DNA of 64,000 nucleotides from Hyphomicrobiales bacterium (GCA_900471485.1 UCEU01000001.1:434001-498000), one strand, 5' to 3'. Positions 35,289-44,762 are shown, counted from the stretch's first letter. Numbers and translations: made by a program. The notes: a model not told the origin generated them from the sequence alone.

Positions 35289-36134
35289 TCACCTAGAACG
35301 CGTCATCAGACGAAACTGGCGCGGCGTGGTTTCCGTTCGTTTCTTGAATATGTCGTAGAAGCGAGCGGCCGAGCCGAAGCCGCAATCATGGGCAATCTCG
35401 AGTATGGCGTCGTCCGTTTCCGCCAGTCGCTGCATCGCGCGGGCCAGGCGAAAACGCGTGAGGTATTCCATCACCGAAATTCCGAGCACATGGCGGAATG
35501 CGCGGTTTGCGGTGGTCGGATGAACGCGGGCGAGCTTCGCGATCGAAGTGAGCGTCAGCGGCTCCGGATAGCGCCTGCTTATCAGCTCAGTGAGCACTTG
35601 CGTATACCGGATACCGGTGCCTGACAGCGCCGCCGCCTCGCGGCGATCGAAACCGACATCCGCATGATCGAGAATAAGTCGCCGCACTCGCAGAGCGACC
35701 TCGTCGGTCACCAGTTGGCGCCGGGCCTGATCGCCATGGTTCCACTCATCGACCCAGCGGGTACCCGAGGCGTCGCCGAGTGGATTGGGTTCGTGGATGA
35801 ACGCCCCCTGCAAGATGGCCTGCCGCGCGCCTGCTTCGATCGGCATCGCGAGAAAATCGGCGAGCGGAAGATAGGCGCAGACAAGCGGCGATTCATCGGT
35901 GACGAAGATCGTCTGGTGGGGAATGGCCGCCCAGAACAGGACGAGGCGCCCGGCTTCGACATGTTCCTGCTTCCCGTTGAACAGGTAGGTCATCGATCCC
36001 TCGAGAAGCAGGTTGAGCTCGATGTGATCATGCCAATGCGCCGACGTCATCGTATCGGCCGTGTGTTGCTCGATTAGAAAATCGCGCGGTGAGCCGACCC
36101 ACTTTCCTTCCGGGCTGTTTTCTCCGAGCCTCAT
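35289..36134 (-). CDS. AraC family transcriptional regulator (cupin N-terminus) of the alpha-galactosidase gene
   Basis: A 281-residue AraC protein. The N-terminal cupin sensor has 'HWHDHIELNLLLEGSMTY' and 'FWAAIPHQ' (about 33-72). The C-terminal two helix-turn-helix units are 'LTLTSIAKLARVHPTTANRAFRH' (about 195-217) and 'ILEIAHDCGFGSAARFYDIFKK' (about 245-266). It is transcribed away from the GH4 alpha-galactosidase gene with 97 bases between the starts, the arrangement of E. coli MelR and MelA, so it is probably the sugar-responsive activator of that gene. Confidence 0.88.
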   Translation of the reverse strand: MRLGENSPEGKWVGSPRDFLIEQHTADTMTSAHWHDHIELNLLLEGSMTYLFNGKQEHVEAGRLVLFWAAIPHQTIFVTDESPLVCAYLPLADFLAMPIEAGARQAILQGAFIHEPNPLGDASGTRWVDEWNHGDQARRQLVTDEVALRVRRLILDHADVGFDRREAAALSGTGIRYTQVLTELISRRYPEPLTLTSIAKLARVHPTTANRAFRHVLGISVMEYLTRFRLARAMQRLAETDDAILEIAHDCGFGSAARFYDIFKKRTETTPRQFRLMTRSR

Positions 36135-36231
36135 AGGCGATTGCTCCGATCCGAGAATTATTTTGCTTTTAGCAGGAAGAAAATCCCGATTGGAAGAGGC
36201 ATTCAGGTTTCATTCACCAGAGGAGAACCAA

Positions 36232-37548
36232 ATGCCGAAAATTTGCCTTGTCGGAGCCGGAAGCACCGTCTTTGCCCAGAATATCCTGGGAGATGTCCTG
36301 TCGACGCCATCGGATCAAGACTACGTCATCAGTCTGTTCGATATCGATCCCGAACGTCTGAAGACATCGGAGATCGTCGCACGACGCATATGCGAAGCAC
36401 TAAAACTCACTTCAGTACGCATCGAAGCGACGCTTGACCGCCGGAAAGCCTTGAAAGGATCTGACTTTGTTATCCTGATGATGCAGGTGGGCGGCTACAA
36501 GCCGGCGACGGTGACGGATTTCGACATTCCCAAGAAGTATGGCCTCCGGCAGACCATTGCCGACACGCTCGGCATCGGCGGCATCTTCCGCGGCCTGCGA
36601 ACGATCCCCGTGCTGGAAGCGATCTGCCGCGACATCGAGGACGTCTGCCCGAATGCGTTGTTAATGCAATACGTCAACCCGATGGCGATAAACTGCTGGG
36701 CAATCAAGGAAATCGCACCGAGCATCCGTAACGTCGGCCTGTGCCACAGCGTGCAACATACGGCAGGCCATCTTGCCAACTGCCTCGGCGAGAACATCGA
36801 TGACATCAACTACGTCTCGGCCGGCATCAATCACATCGCCTTCTTTCTCAAATACGAGAAGATCTGCGCCAATGGCGACCGCCACGACCTCTATCCCAGG
36901 CTGAAGTCGATTGCGGCCGAAGGCAGGGTTCCAGCAGACGATCGCGTCCGTTTTGACGTCTTGAAACGGCTCGGCCACTTCGTCACAGAATCCAGCGAGC
37001 ACTTTTCCGAATATACGTCATGGTACATCAAGGACCGCCGACCGGAATTGGTGGAGCAACTCAACATACCGCTCGACGAGTATATCCGTCGTTGCGAGGT
37101 GCAGATCGCCGAATGGCATGCCTTGCGCCAGGACCTCGAAGGCGGCAAGCCGATCGACGTTTGCCGCAGCAACGAGTATGCCGCCGGCATTATCCACGCG
37201 GCGGTGACCGGAAAACCGGCGCTGATCTACGGTAACGTCCCGAACGACGGCCTCATCGAAAATCTTCCGCCGGAGTGCATCGTCGAAGTTCCCTGCCATG
37301 TCGACCGCAATGGTATCCAGCCGACCCGAATCGGCAGAATCCCGTCGCAGCTTGCAGCCGTCATGCGCTTGAGCATTTCCGTGCAAGAATTGACCGTAGA
37401 AGCAGCGTTGACCGGCAAACGAGAGCGAATCTATCAGGCTGCGCTGCTCGATCCGCACACATCAGCCGAACTGTCGCCCGACGAAATCTGGGACATGGTT
37501 GACGATCTGATCGAACAGCATGGTGACCTGCTGCCCAAGTATCACTGA
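36232..37548 (+). CDS. Alpha-galactosidase/alpha-glycosidase, glycoside hydrolase family 4 (MelA-like)
   Basis: A 438-residue GH4 enzyme. This family uses NAD and a divalent metal. The dinucleotide motif is 'GAGS' (8-11). Asn149 ('VNPM') binds substrate, and Cys171-His172 ('LCHSVQH') and His201 ('GINH') are the metal and catalytic residues. ATG 36232 has GAGGAG six bases upstream. The fit is best to MelA-type alpha-galactosidases, though alpha-N-acetylgalactosaminidase or alpha-galacturonidase activity also occurs in GH4. The downstream amino-sugar-type operon makes the N-acetylgalactosaminide option worth testing. A terminator follows. Confidence 0.88.
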   Translation: MPKICLVGAGSTVFAQNILGDVLSTPSDQDYVISLFDIDPERLKTSEIVARRICEALKLTSVRIEATLDRRKALKGSDFVILMMQVGGYKPATVTDFDIPKKYGLRQTIADTLGIGGIFRGLRTIPVLEAICRDIEDVCPNALLMQYVNPMAINCWAIKEIAPSIRNVGLCHSVQHTAGHLANCLGENIDDINYVSAGINHIAFFLKYEKICANGDRHDLYPRLKSIAAEGRVPADDRVRFDVLKRLGHFVTESSEHFSEYTSWYIKDRRPELVEQLNIPLDEYIRRCEVQIAEWHALRQDLEGGKPIDVCRSNEYAAGIIHAAVTGKPALIYGNVPNDGLIENLPPECIVEVPCHVDRNGIQPTRIGRIPSQLAAVMRLSISVQELTVEAALTGKRERIYQAALLDPHTSAELSPDEIWDMVDDLIEQHGDLLPKYH

Positions 37549-37568
37549 CACACCCCAGCATGCTTTAG

Positions 37569-37594
37569 CGGCGCCTTTCCGAATGCGCCGTTTT
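37569..37594 (+). terminator. Rho-independent terminator after the GH4 gene
   Basis: CGGCGC (37569-37574) pairs with GCGCCG (37585-37590) and is followed by TTTTCTTT. It lies 21 bases after the GH4 stop and separates that gene from the DeoR-led operon. Confidence 0.75.
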
Positions 37595-37614
37595 CTTTGC
37601 TCGCAAACAAAACG

Positions 37615-37666
37615 ATCATAAAACATCATAAACATGATTGACATTGATCTTTCTGAGTGGAAATCT
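37615..37666 (+). promoter_or_regulatory. Promoter and putative DeoR operator of the amino sugar operon
   Basis: A perfect -35 TTGACA (37638-37643) is followed after 17 bases by AAATCT (37661-37666) as a weak -10. Overlapping the -35 is the inverted repeat ATCAT-AAAC-ATGAT (37625-37638), with a further ATCAT at 37615-37619. Such repeats are the usual layout for a DeoR-family operator, suggesting autoregulation of the operon by its first gene. Confidence 0.5.
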
Positions 37667-37700
37667 GAGTGAAATTAGAAAGCCAAAAAGGGAATATGCC

Positions 37701-38495
37701 TTGAACCAGAGCGGCGGCCTCAAGACTGATCGGCAGGACCTTATCCGCAGCCATCTCTATGCCAATGGCTTCTCCACGATCCAGGACATAGCGGATGCCG
37801 TCGGCGCGTCGCTTGCAACCGTCCGGCGTGATCTCCAGCTATTGCAGGAGGCAGGCGCGATCGATCGCGTTCACGGCGGCGCCCGCATCGCCGAAGGGTC
37901 TTCGGTCGAACTGGCATTTCAGGAGCGCGAGAAGCGCCAGTTGGCAGCCAAGCGCTCCATTGCGAATGCCGCCTATGAACGCCTCTCTCCGCGGACAGCG
38001 ATCTTCCTGGATGCCGGCACGACAGTGCTTCAGCTTGCCAAGCTGATCCGCATCAATCCCATGCCGCTGCGCATCTTCACGAACGGCCTGATCGTGGCGC
38101 AGGAGTTCATGAACGTCCCGAACCTCGACGTCGTCCTCCTCGGCGGGCAATTGCGCAGCGAAAACGCATCGCTGGTTGGCCCGCAGGCCGAAGCGATGCT
38201 GGAGACGATCTGGTTCGACCAGCTGTTTCTCGGTGCAAGCGCGGTCAGCGGCGACGGCGCGATCTACAGCGTGGATAGCGCCGAGGCGAGCCTGAACAGG
38301 AAGATGCTCACGCGATCCAGCAATCGCTTCGTGCTTGCAGATTCCTCGAAGTTCGGCACGACGGCGACCTACAAGGTTGCGCCCCTGAACAGCGCCAAGC
38401 TTATCACCGATGCCGGTGTGTCGAAGGACTGGCGTACACAACTCGCTGAGCTTGGTGTCGAGACCATTTTTGCCGATCAGGGAGCGAAGTCTTGA
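37701..38495 (+). CDS. DeoR/GlpR family transcriptional regulator (AgaR-like)
   Basis: A 264-residue regulator. The N-terminal DeoR winged helix is 'RQDLIRSHLYANGFSTIQDIADAVGASLATVRRDL' over about residues 11-45, and the C-terminal sugar-phosphate-sensing DeoRC domain (about 85-245) has 'FLDAGTT' and 'FLGASAV'. TTG 37701 is chosen as start because AAGGGA lies seven bases upstream; the longer in-frame TTG at 37638 coincides with the -35 element. It overlaps the kinase start by four bases. DeoR proteins are usually repressors released by a phosphosugar, which the encoded kinase could make. Confidence 0.87.
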   Translation: MNQSGGLKTDRQDLIRSHLYANGFSTIQDIADAVGASLATVRRDLQLLQEAGAIDRVHGGARIAEGSSVELAFQEREKRQLAAKRSIANAAYERLSPRTAIFLDAGTTVLQLAKLIRINPMPLRIFTNGLIVAQEFMNVPNLDVVLLGGQLRSENASLVGPQAEAMLETIWFDQLFLGASAVSGDGAIYSVDSAEASLNRKMLTRSSNRFVLADSSKFGTTATYKVAPLNSAKLITDAGVSKDWRTQLAELGVETIFADQGAKS

Positions 38496-39442
38496 GCGAC
38501 GATCTCATCCTCGGCATCGATGGCGGCGGCACCAAGGTTATGGTGGCGCTTGCGGATCACAGCGGGCGCATCCTTCGCAGCGGTCTCGGCGGCGGCGTCA
38601 ACGCCATGGACAATCCAGGCTGGCCAACCGAACTCGAGAGACATATCGAGCCATTTCGCAACGAGAAGCGACTGGCCGCCGTCGCGGCCGCGTTGCCTGT
38701 CTATGGAGAGGTCGCTCATCTCTCCCGTCTTCTCGAAGAAACCATCGAGCAGGCCTTTCCGAATGCGCGCACTCGCGTTCTCAACGATGTCGACGCCGCT
38801 CACCTCGGAGCGCTGGCCGGAAAGTCGGGTATTCTCGTGCTCTCCGGAACTGGTTCCATGGCCTGGGCGCGCAATGCGGGGGGCGAGCCCGCCAGAACCG
38901 GTGGCTGGGGTGACATCATCGGCGACGAAGGCAGCAGCTACTGGATCGGCCGGCTGGCTCTCAATCTGGTCAGCCAGAGCCTTGACGGGCGTCTGCCGCC
39001 GACGGCGTTGGCGAAAGCCGTCTTCGAATATCTTCAACTCGACCCGGCCAATCCGATGGACAGCCTTGGCGCCTGGGCGACATCGGATGCGAAACGGTCT
39101 ACCATCGCCGCCCTGTCGGCAGTGGTCGATCAAGCTGCACTAGACGGCGACACGGCTGCCATTGGCCTGCTCGACCTTGCCGCGGAAGAACTCGCCAAGC
39201 ACCACCGCGCGATTGCCGGTCATTGCGAGCCGGGCGCCGACTGGACATTTGCCGGTGGCACGCTGCGGAGCACCGTTCTTCTGCAGGCGCTGGAGCAACG
39301 CATCGGCCGCCCACCTATAGCTCCGAAGTTACCCCCGATCGGCGGAGCGCTCTTCGCTGCCGCCCAACTTCTCGACTGGCCCATAGACGAAGGCTGGATC
39401 GGGCACGTCGCCGCATCGGCAAATGCGGCGTTTGCGCAATAA
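38492..39442 (+). CDS. BadF/BadG-family sugar kinase (N-acetylhexosamine kinase candidate)
   Basis: A 316-residue kinase of the ASKHA fold. The phosphate-1 loop is 'GIDGGGTK' (8-15), phosphate-2 is 'VLSGTGSMAW' (near 115), and 'GGWGDIIGDEGSSYWIG' and 'FAGGTL' complete the site. This branch includes NagK-type N-acetylglucosamine kinases and the AgaK N-acetylgalactosamine kinase. The TTG start (38492) overlaps the TGA of the DeoR gene. The kinase allows an ABC-imported, unphosphorylated sugar to be used in place of PTS uptake. Confidence 0.83.
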   Translation: MSDDLILGIDGGGTKVMVALADHSGRILRSGLGGGVNAMDNPGWPTELERHIEPFRNEKRLAAVAAALPVYGEVAHLSRLLEETIEQAFPNARTRVLNDVDAAHLGALAGKSGILVLSGTGSMAWARNAGGEPARTGGWGDIIGDEGSSYWIGRLALNLVSQSLDGRLPPTALAKAVFEYLQLDPANPMDSLGAWATSDAKRSTIAALSAVVDQAALDGDTAAIGLLDLAAEELAKHHRAIAGHCEPGADWTFAGGTLRSTVLLQALEQRIGRPPIAPKLPPIGGALFAAAQLLDWPIDEGWIGHVAASANAAFAQ

Positions 39443-39480
39443 AATCACGTAAATTCTTGATAACAAAGAAGGATGGGAAC

Positions 39481-40734
39481 ATGCGTAAAACAATCTTATC
39501 ACTGCTCGCCTCAGCGGCCCTGGCCGTCGCTCTTCCGGCGGCCGCGCAAGACAAGCCGCTCGCCGGTGAATCGATCACCGTATTGATGCCGTCGCCGCAG
39601 GGGCCCGATATCGCCGCCGCGTTCGAAGCTGAAACTGGAATCCATGTCGACCTGCAGACGCTCTCCTGGGACGATATCCGGCCGAAGCTGGTGACGGCAC
39701 TGGTTGCCGGCACGGCGCCGGCCGACGTGACCGAGTTCGACTGGTCCTGGACCGGCCAGTTCGCAGCAGCCGACTGGTACATGCCGCTCAACGACGTGAT
39801 CGATGCCGACAGCGTCAAGGACATCGGCGTTGCCAAGATCTTCACGGTCGATGGAAAGCTGCTTGGCGTCCCTTATTCGAACGACTTCCGCGTGATGCTC
39901 ATCAACAAGAAGCATTTTGCGGATGCGGGCATCACCGAAACCCCGAAGACGCTCGACCAGCTGGTGGCAGCGGCCAAGAAGATCAAGGAAAAGGGTATCG
40001 CCACCTATCCGGTCGGCCTGCCGGTCTCGGCGACGGAAGGTGCCTCGACGAGCTGGTACCTGCTGACCAAGGCATTTGGCGGCGAGCTGTTCGACAAGGA
40101 TTTCAACCCGCTCTTCACCAAGCCTGATTCCGCCGGCTACAAGGCGCTGGCCTTCGAACTGATGCTGCTCAAGGAAGGTCTGGTCGATCCGGCCTCCACC
40201 GGCCTCAAGGACAGCCAGATCAACGAGGGCATGTTCTCGCAGGGTCTGACAAGCGTCATGATCTCGGGCGAACCCGGTCGTCTCGGTCAAATGAACGATC
40301 CCAAGCAGTCCAAGGTCGCCGGCCAGGTTGAGGCGATCCTGGTTCCGACCGAGAGCGGCGAGACCCGCAGCTTCGGTCTGCCGGAGGCGCTTGCGATCCC
40401 CAACGTCTCGCCCAACAAGGAAGCGGCTGTTGCCTTCGTCAAGTGGTTCACGAGCCGCGAGTTCCAGAAGAAGAACATGGCGAACGGCTTCCTGCCGACC
40501 CGCACGTCGGCTCTGGCCGAGCTGAACTCGGAAGGCAAGCTGAACAGCGGCGATGCGCTTGTCGCGCAGTCGAAGACGGTCGAGGCGCTGTTTCCGCAGG
40601 GCACACCCCCGTGGTACCCGCAGTTTTCGAGCGGCGTGAACACCGCCATCAACAGCGCCGCCAAGGGTCAGATGACCGTTGACCAGGCTGTCGAGAGCAT
40701 CGCCTACGCCGCCAAGCAGGCGATGGCGCAATGA
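39481..40734 (+). CDS. Sugar ABC transporter substrate-binding protein (family 1)
   Basis: A 417-residue periplasmic binding protein. The signal peptide is 'MRKTILSLLASAALAVALP' with cleavage after 'AAAQ'. The mature part has 'ITVLMPSPQGPDIAAAFEAETGIHV' and 'LVAGTAPADVTEF', which are hallmarks of the maltose/multiple-sugar binding family. AGGATGGGAAC precedes ATG 39481. The gene overlaps the first permease by four bases. Likely ligand: an amino sugar or galactoside, judged from neighbouring enzymes. Confidence 0.9.
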   Translation: MRKTILSLLASAALAVALPAAAQDKPLAGESITVLMPSPQGPDIAAAFEAETGIHVDLQTLSWDDIRPKLVTALVAGTAPADVTEFDWSWTGQFAAADWYMPLNDVIDADSVKDIGVAKIFTVDGKLLGVPYSNDFRVMLINKKHFADAGITETPKTLDQLVAAAKKIKEKGIATYPVGLPVSATEGASTSWYLLTKAFGGELFDKDFNPLFTKPDSAGYKALAFELMLLKEGLVDPASTGLKDSQINEGMFSQGLTSVMISGEPGRLGQMNDPKQSKVAGQVEAILVPTESGETRSFGLPEALAIPNVSPNKEAAVAFVKWFTSREFQKKNMANGFLPTRTSALAELNSEGKLNSGDALVAQSKTVEALFPQGTPPWYPQFSSGVNTAINSAAKGQMTVDQAVESIAYAAKQAMAQ

Positions 40735-41648
40735 CTGCTGTCGCCTATAAGGAGACCGCAGCCAAGAAGGGTGCCGGCTCGAATGCCGACACCACTCTCG
40801 GCGTGCTGCTGGTGTCCCCCATTCTCATCACCATGACGGCGCTCGTCTTCTATCCTATGGCGCGAACGCTTTGGGACAGCCTTCACCGGGTCAATCCGAT
40901 GCAGGCCGGCACGCCCTTCGTTGGCCTGGAAAACTACACGCGCATGCTGTCGGACGCGCAGCTCGGCACGACATGGGTCAACACGCTCATCTATGTCGTG
41001 CTGGCAGTGCTTGCGGAAACGGTCTTCGGCGTGCTCGCCGCCTCGCTGATCAATCAGCTGAAAGTTGGCCGGCAGTGGATTCTCGCGGCGGTGATCCTCC
41101 CTTGGGCGCTCCCCGGTGTCGTCAACTCCGTGATCTGGCTGTGGATCTATCAGCCTGGCGCGGGCCTGCTGAACGGCATCCTCACCTCGCTCGGGCTTCC
41201 GTTTGAGAACCACGTCTGGTTCAACGATCGAACGAGCGCGATCATTGCCGTCACCGTCGTGCATGTCTGGCGCATGATGCCGCTGACGATCGTTATCGTC
41301 CTCGCGGCGATGCAGAGCATTCCATCGCATCTTTATGAAGCGGCACGCATCGATGGCGCAACGCGCCCGCAGATGTTCGCGCTGGTCACGCTTCCGCTTG
41401 TTCGCAGCGCGATCGCGGTTGCCATGACCAACGCCACGGTCAATGCCTTCAACCTCTTCGACGAAGCCTGGGTTCTTGCCGGGTCCAGTCTCGAGACACG
41501 GCCGATCCTCGTGCAAATCTATCTGGAAACCTTCCAGAACCTGCGGTTCTCCTACGGAATGGCGCTCTCCGTCGTCATCACCTTCGTCTCGCTTCTCGTC
41601 TCGCTCATCTACGTCCTTCGGGTCTATCGCAACACACGGTTCGACTGA
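40731..41648 (+). CDS. Sugar ABC transporter permease (MalF/UgpA type)
   Basis: A 305-residue permease with six helices. 'LVSPILITMTALVFYPMARTLWDSL' opens the protein, and the EAA loop 'LYEAARIDGATRPQMFALVTLPLVR' lies at about residues 204-228. Its start overlaps the binding-protein stop and its stop overlaps the second permease start, so expression is coupled. Confidence 0.92.
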   Translation: MTAVAYKETAAKKGAGSNADTTLGVLLVSPILITMTALVFYPMARTLWDSLHRVNPMQAGTPFVGLENYTRMLSDAQLGTTWVNTLIYVVLAVLAETVFGVLAASLINQLKVGRQWILAAVILPWALPGVVNSVIWLWIYQPGAGLLNGILTSLGLPFENHVWFNDRTSAIIAVTVVHVWRMMPLTIVIVLAAMQSIPSHLYEAARIDGATRPQMFALVTLPLVRSAIAVAMTNATVNAFNLFDEAWVLAGSSLETRPILVQIYLETFQNLRFSYGMALSVVITFVSLLVSLIYVLRVYRNTRFD

Positions 41649-42505
41649 TGAAACCCACCCTTCTCTATCGCCTGATGATATGGATCGGCGTCGCCGTGCT
41701 GTTGATCTGGTCGCTCGGTCCGATCTACTGGACCGTCGCCAGTTCGGTGACGCCGACGGACGACTTCTCCGTCCGGCCAATCCACTTCTTCCCTCAACAT
41801 TTCACGCTGGATCACTACTCTCGGCTGCTCGGCATCAACGTCGATCGTATCGGCGGCGTCGAGGTGTGGCGGCAGTTTCGCGCGGCGCTTTTGAACAGCG
41901 TCGTCACCTCGGCGGCCGCGACGCTCCTTTGTGTGGCGATTTCCGCACTGGGCGCCTATGCCTTCACCCGCATACGCTTTCCGGGCCGCAACGCGCTCTT
42001 CGGCCTTGTGGTCGCGACGCTGGCGATCCCGGCCTATGCGGTGCTGATCCCGCTTTACCAGATCATGATCAAGATGCATCTCGTCGATACCTATGTCGGC
42101 GTCGCCCTGATCTACGTCTCGGCTTACCTGCCGCTCTCGCTCTGGCTGCTGCGCAGCGTCTTCGAGGCCCTGCCTCTGGCGCTAGAGGAAGCCGCACAGC
42201 TCGATGGTGCGGGACGTCTCTACATTTTCTTCAATATCGTGCTGCCGCTGGCAGGTCCTGGCCTGACCGCCGCTGCGATCCTCACCTTCCTCGGTGCCTG
42301 GGGGCAATATCTCGTGCCCCTGATCTTCTCGCCGCAGGCGACCAAGCCACTGACTGTTCTCATTCCCGAGTTCGTCACGAAAAATTTCATCGACTACGGG
42401 CTGATCACGGCCAGCGGTTCCATCGCGATCGTCATCCCTGCCCTCGTCGTCATCTTCCTCAACCGATACCTCGTCAGCGGTCTGCTGGCCGGCTCGGTCA
42501 AGTAA
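41648..42505 (+). CDS. Sugar ABC transporter permease (MalG/UgpE type)
   Basis: A 285-residue permease. The N-terminal 'WSLGPIYWTVASSVTPTDDF' and the EAA loop 'ALEEAAQLDGAGRLYIFFNIVLPL' (about 178-201) identify the MalG branch. It shares one base with the previous gene's stop and is followed after 11 bases by the SIS gene. Confidence 0.92.
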   Translation: MKPTLLYRLMIWIGVAVLLIWSLGPIYWTVASSVTPTDDFSVRPIHFFPQHFTLDHYSRLLGINVDRIGGVEVWRQFRAALLNSVVTSAAATLLCVAISALGAYAFTRIRFPGRNALFGLVVATLAIPAYAVLIPLYQIMIKMHLVDTYVGVALIYVSAYLPLSLWLLRSVFEALPLALEEAAQLDGAGRLYIFFNIVLPLAGPGLTAAAILTFLGAWGQYLVPLIFSPQATKPLTVLIPEFVTKNFIDYGLITASGSIAIVIPALVVIFLNRYLVSGLLAGSVK

Positions 42506-42516
42506 TCGGAGTCACC

Positions 42517-43470
42517 ATGAACACGACCGAAAAAGTCATCCGCGAGCAGTTTCCCTTTTGGGAGAAGGCGCTGGGCTCGAACACCGCGATCACGCGTGAC
42601 GAAGTGCTCGTCTATGTCGGCTGCGGAACGTCCTACTACCTCGCCATGTCGCTGGCGGCATATGCGAACAACGCCGGTCGTCGCGCGATCGCCGTCCCCG
42701 GTGCCGAATGGCTCAATCGTCCATCATTCTTCTGGCCGGACTGGAAGAACACGCATGTCGTCGCAATCTCGCGCAGCGGCGAAACGACCGAAACGGTCGC
42801 TGCAGCTAAGAAGAGCCGCGAAAACGGCGCCTTCGTCACCGCCCTGACTGTCGAGGCCGAGAGCTCGCTTGCAAAATGCAGCGACGACGTCGTTGCCTCG
42901 CCGACCCACAGCGAGGAAGGCATCGTCATGTCAGTCTCGGCCAGCCTCATGCTGTTGCTTGGCCTGCAGATGATCGGCCATAAGATCTCCGCATCGGCCG
43001 TGGTATCCGCAGAAAAGCTCGCTGATGCGCTAGACGCTGCGCTCAGCACACCGGTTCTCGATCGCAGCCATTTCGTCTTTCTTGGCGGCGGACCGCTTTT
43101 CGGCATGGCCGCGGAAGGCGCGCTTAAGCTGATGGAAATGAGTCAGGTCCTGACCCAGCCCTTCCATCCGCTCGAATATCGCCATGGCCCGATCAGCCTT
43201 GTGGACGAGAAAACCGCGGCCGTCATGCTCTACAGCACCGATCAAAAGGATGCAGAAGCCAAACTCGTCGAAGAGCTGCAGGAGAAGGGCGCTATCGTCA
43301 TCGGCCTCGGCGGACCTGGCGATATCGAACTCGCTGTCGACGCCGATCTTTCGCTCGCCGCACTCATCGTTCTCCCTGCCCTGCAGATGCTCGGTGAGCG
43401 TGTCGCGCAGTCGAGAGGCATAGACACGGTATCGCCGCGACACCTGACCAAGGTTGTAACGCTGGTATGA
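42517..43470 (+). CDS. SIS-domain protein: amino sugar phosphate isomerase/deaminase (AgaS/GlmS-like)
   Basis: A 317-residue protein with two SIS domains, like the isomerase half of GlmS and the deaminases AgaS/NagB-II, but with no glutaminase domain. 'YVGCGTSYYLAMSLAAYAN' (first SIS) and 'VAISRSGETTETVAAAKKS' give the phosphosugar-binding serines, and 'LEYRHGPISLVDE' matches the region with the GlmS catalytic residues. ATG 42517 has GGAGT upstream. Next to a tagatose-bisphosphate aldolase subunit it probably deaminates or isomerises galactosamine-6-phosphate. It is shorter than enterobacterial AgaS. Confidence 0.83.
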   Translation: MNTTEKVIREQFPFWEKALGSNTAITRDEVLVYVGCGTSYYLAMSLAAYANNAGRRAIAVPGAEWLNRPSFFWPDWKNTHVVAISRSGETTETVAAAKKSRENGAFVTALTVEAESSLAKCSDDVVASPTHSEEGIVMSVSASLMLLLGLQMIGHKISASAVVSAEKLADALDAALSTPVLDRSHFVFLGGGPLFGMAAEGALKLMEMSQVLTQPFHPLEYRHGPISLVDEKTAAVMLYSTDQKDAEAKLVEELQEKGAIVIGLGGPGDIELAVDADLSLAALIVLPALQMLGERVAQSRGIDTVSPRHLTKVVTLV

Positions 43471-44762
43471 GCGACGTTCTCGATCAAAATCGTGAGAGCG
43501 CGCTCTCCAAGCTTTTTGGCGCGCGCCTACAAGCCTTGTCGCGCGGCATAACGTCGGTCTGCTCGGCTCATCCGCTTGTGATCGAGGCCGCCTTGCGGCG
43601 GGCGGCACGGGAATGCACCGCGGTCCTCATCGAGGCCACCTGCAACCAGGTGAACCAGGAAGGCGGCTACACGGGCATGACGCCAGTAGGCTTCCGGCAG
43701 TTTATCGAGCGGATCGCCAGAGAGGTCGGTTTCCCGCTGGAGAGGATCATCCTTGGCGGCGATCATCTTGGTCCCAATCCCTGGAAAAAGCTGGACGCCG
43801 ACGAAGCCATGGCTCGAGCCGAGGCAATGGTCGCGGCTTATGTCGAAGCAGGCTTCGAGAAGCTGCATCTCGACACGTCGATGGGATGCGCCGGGGAACC
43901 GGCGGCGCTCGACGACGAAGTGACCGCCGAAAGGGCGGCACGTCTGGCAAGGGTCGCAGAGGATACGGCACGCCGCATCGGGCAACGTCCGCCGGTGTAT
44001 ATCATCGGCACGGAGGTCCCGCCTCCCGGCGGCGCGACGCATGCGATCGATGAGCTTGAGGTTACCTCTCCCGACGCCGCCCTGAAGACGCTCGCCATCC
44101 ACACATCGGCTTTCGAGAAGGCTGGCGCCGGAGCGGCCATGGACCGCGTGATCGGGATCGTCGTCCAGCCGGGCGTCGAGTTTGGGAATGCGAATGTCGT
44201 CCTTTACAAGCCGGACCGCGCCCGGGGATTGGCATCGTCGCTTTCCCGAATGCCGGGACTCCTCTTCGAGGCCCACTCGACGGACTACCAGACTGTTGCC
44301 GAGCTTTCGGCTCTCGTCGATGACGGTTTCGCCATCCTGAAAGTAGGTCCCGGCTTGACCTTCGCGCTGCGCGAGGCGCTCTACGGGCTTGATGCAATCA
44401 GGCACGTACTTGATGGCGTGTCGGATAGCCTCCATGCCGAGATGGAAGCGATCATGTTGAGCCAGCCGCAGCATTGGGCGGGTCACTACACAGGGTCGAC
44501 CGAGGAGCTGCGGCTGCAGCGCCACTTCAGCTACAGCGACCGTATCCGCTACTATTGGCCCGACAGGCAGGCTGCCGGCGCGGTGGAAGCCTTGATGGCA
44601 GCGCTTCCCGATCCGATCCCGGAAACGCTGATCAGCCAGTATCTTGCTCGTGTTTATCCCGACGTCGTGACAAGACGCGTGGCTCCACGAGCTCGCGATC
44701 TTTGCCTCGCCGCAATCGATGCGGCGCTCGCGCCCTATTCCACGGCCACGGCCAACCAGTAA
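43467..44762 (+). CDS. D-tagatose-1,6-bisphosphate aldolase subunit, KbaZ/GatZ family
   Basis: A 431-residue GatZ/KbaZ protein. In enterobacteria this subunit stabilises and activates the class II aldolase KbaY/GatY. Family blocks are 'GITSVCSAHPLVIEAALRRA', 'LIEATCNQVNQEGGYTGMTP', 'GGDHLGPNPW' and 'EAHSTDYQT'. It overlaps the SIS gene by four bases. No class II aldolase gene is in the window, so either the partner lies elsewhere or this protein works alone, as has been discussed for related proteins. A kinase role has also been proposed for some members. Confidence 0.87.
   Translation: MSDVLDQNRESALSKLFGARLQALSRGITSVCSAHPLVIEAALRRAARECTAVLIEATCNQVNQEGGYTGMTPVGFRQFIERIAREVGFPLERIILGGDHLGPNPWKKLDADEAMARAEAMVAAYVEAGFEKLHLDTSMGCAGEPAALDDEVTAERAARLARVAEDTARRIGQRPPVYIIGTEVPPPGGATHAIDELEVTSPDAALKTLAIHTSAFEKAGAGAAMDRVIGIVVQPGVEFGNANVVLYKPDRARGLASSLSRMPGLLFEAHSTDYQTVAELSALVDDGFAILKVGPGLTFALREALYGLDAIRHVLDGVSDSLHAEMEAIMLSQPQHWAGHYTGSTEELRLQRHFSYSDRIRYYWPDRQAAGAVEALMAALPDPIPETLISQYLARVYPDVVTRRVAPRARDLCLAAIDAALAPYSTATANQ

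Noticed and set aside
41443..42516. Upstream extension of the SIS-domain protein frame by 358 codons
   Set aside because: The extension overlaps two real permease genes in another frame and is Arg/Ser/Pro-rich; the true start is ATG 42517 with a ribosome-binding site.
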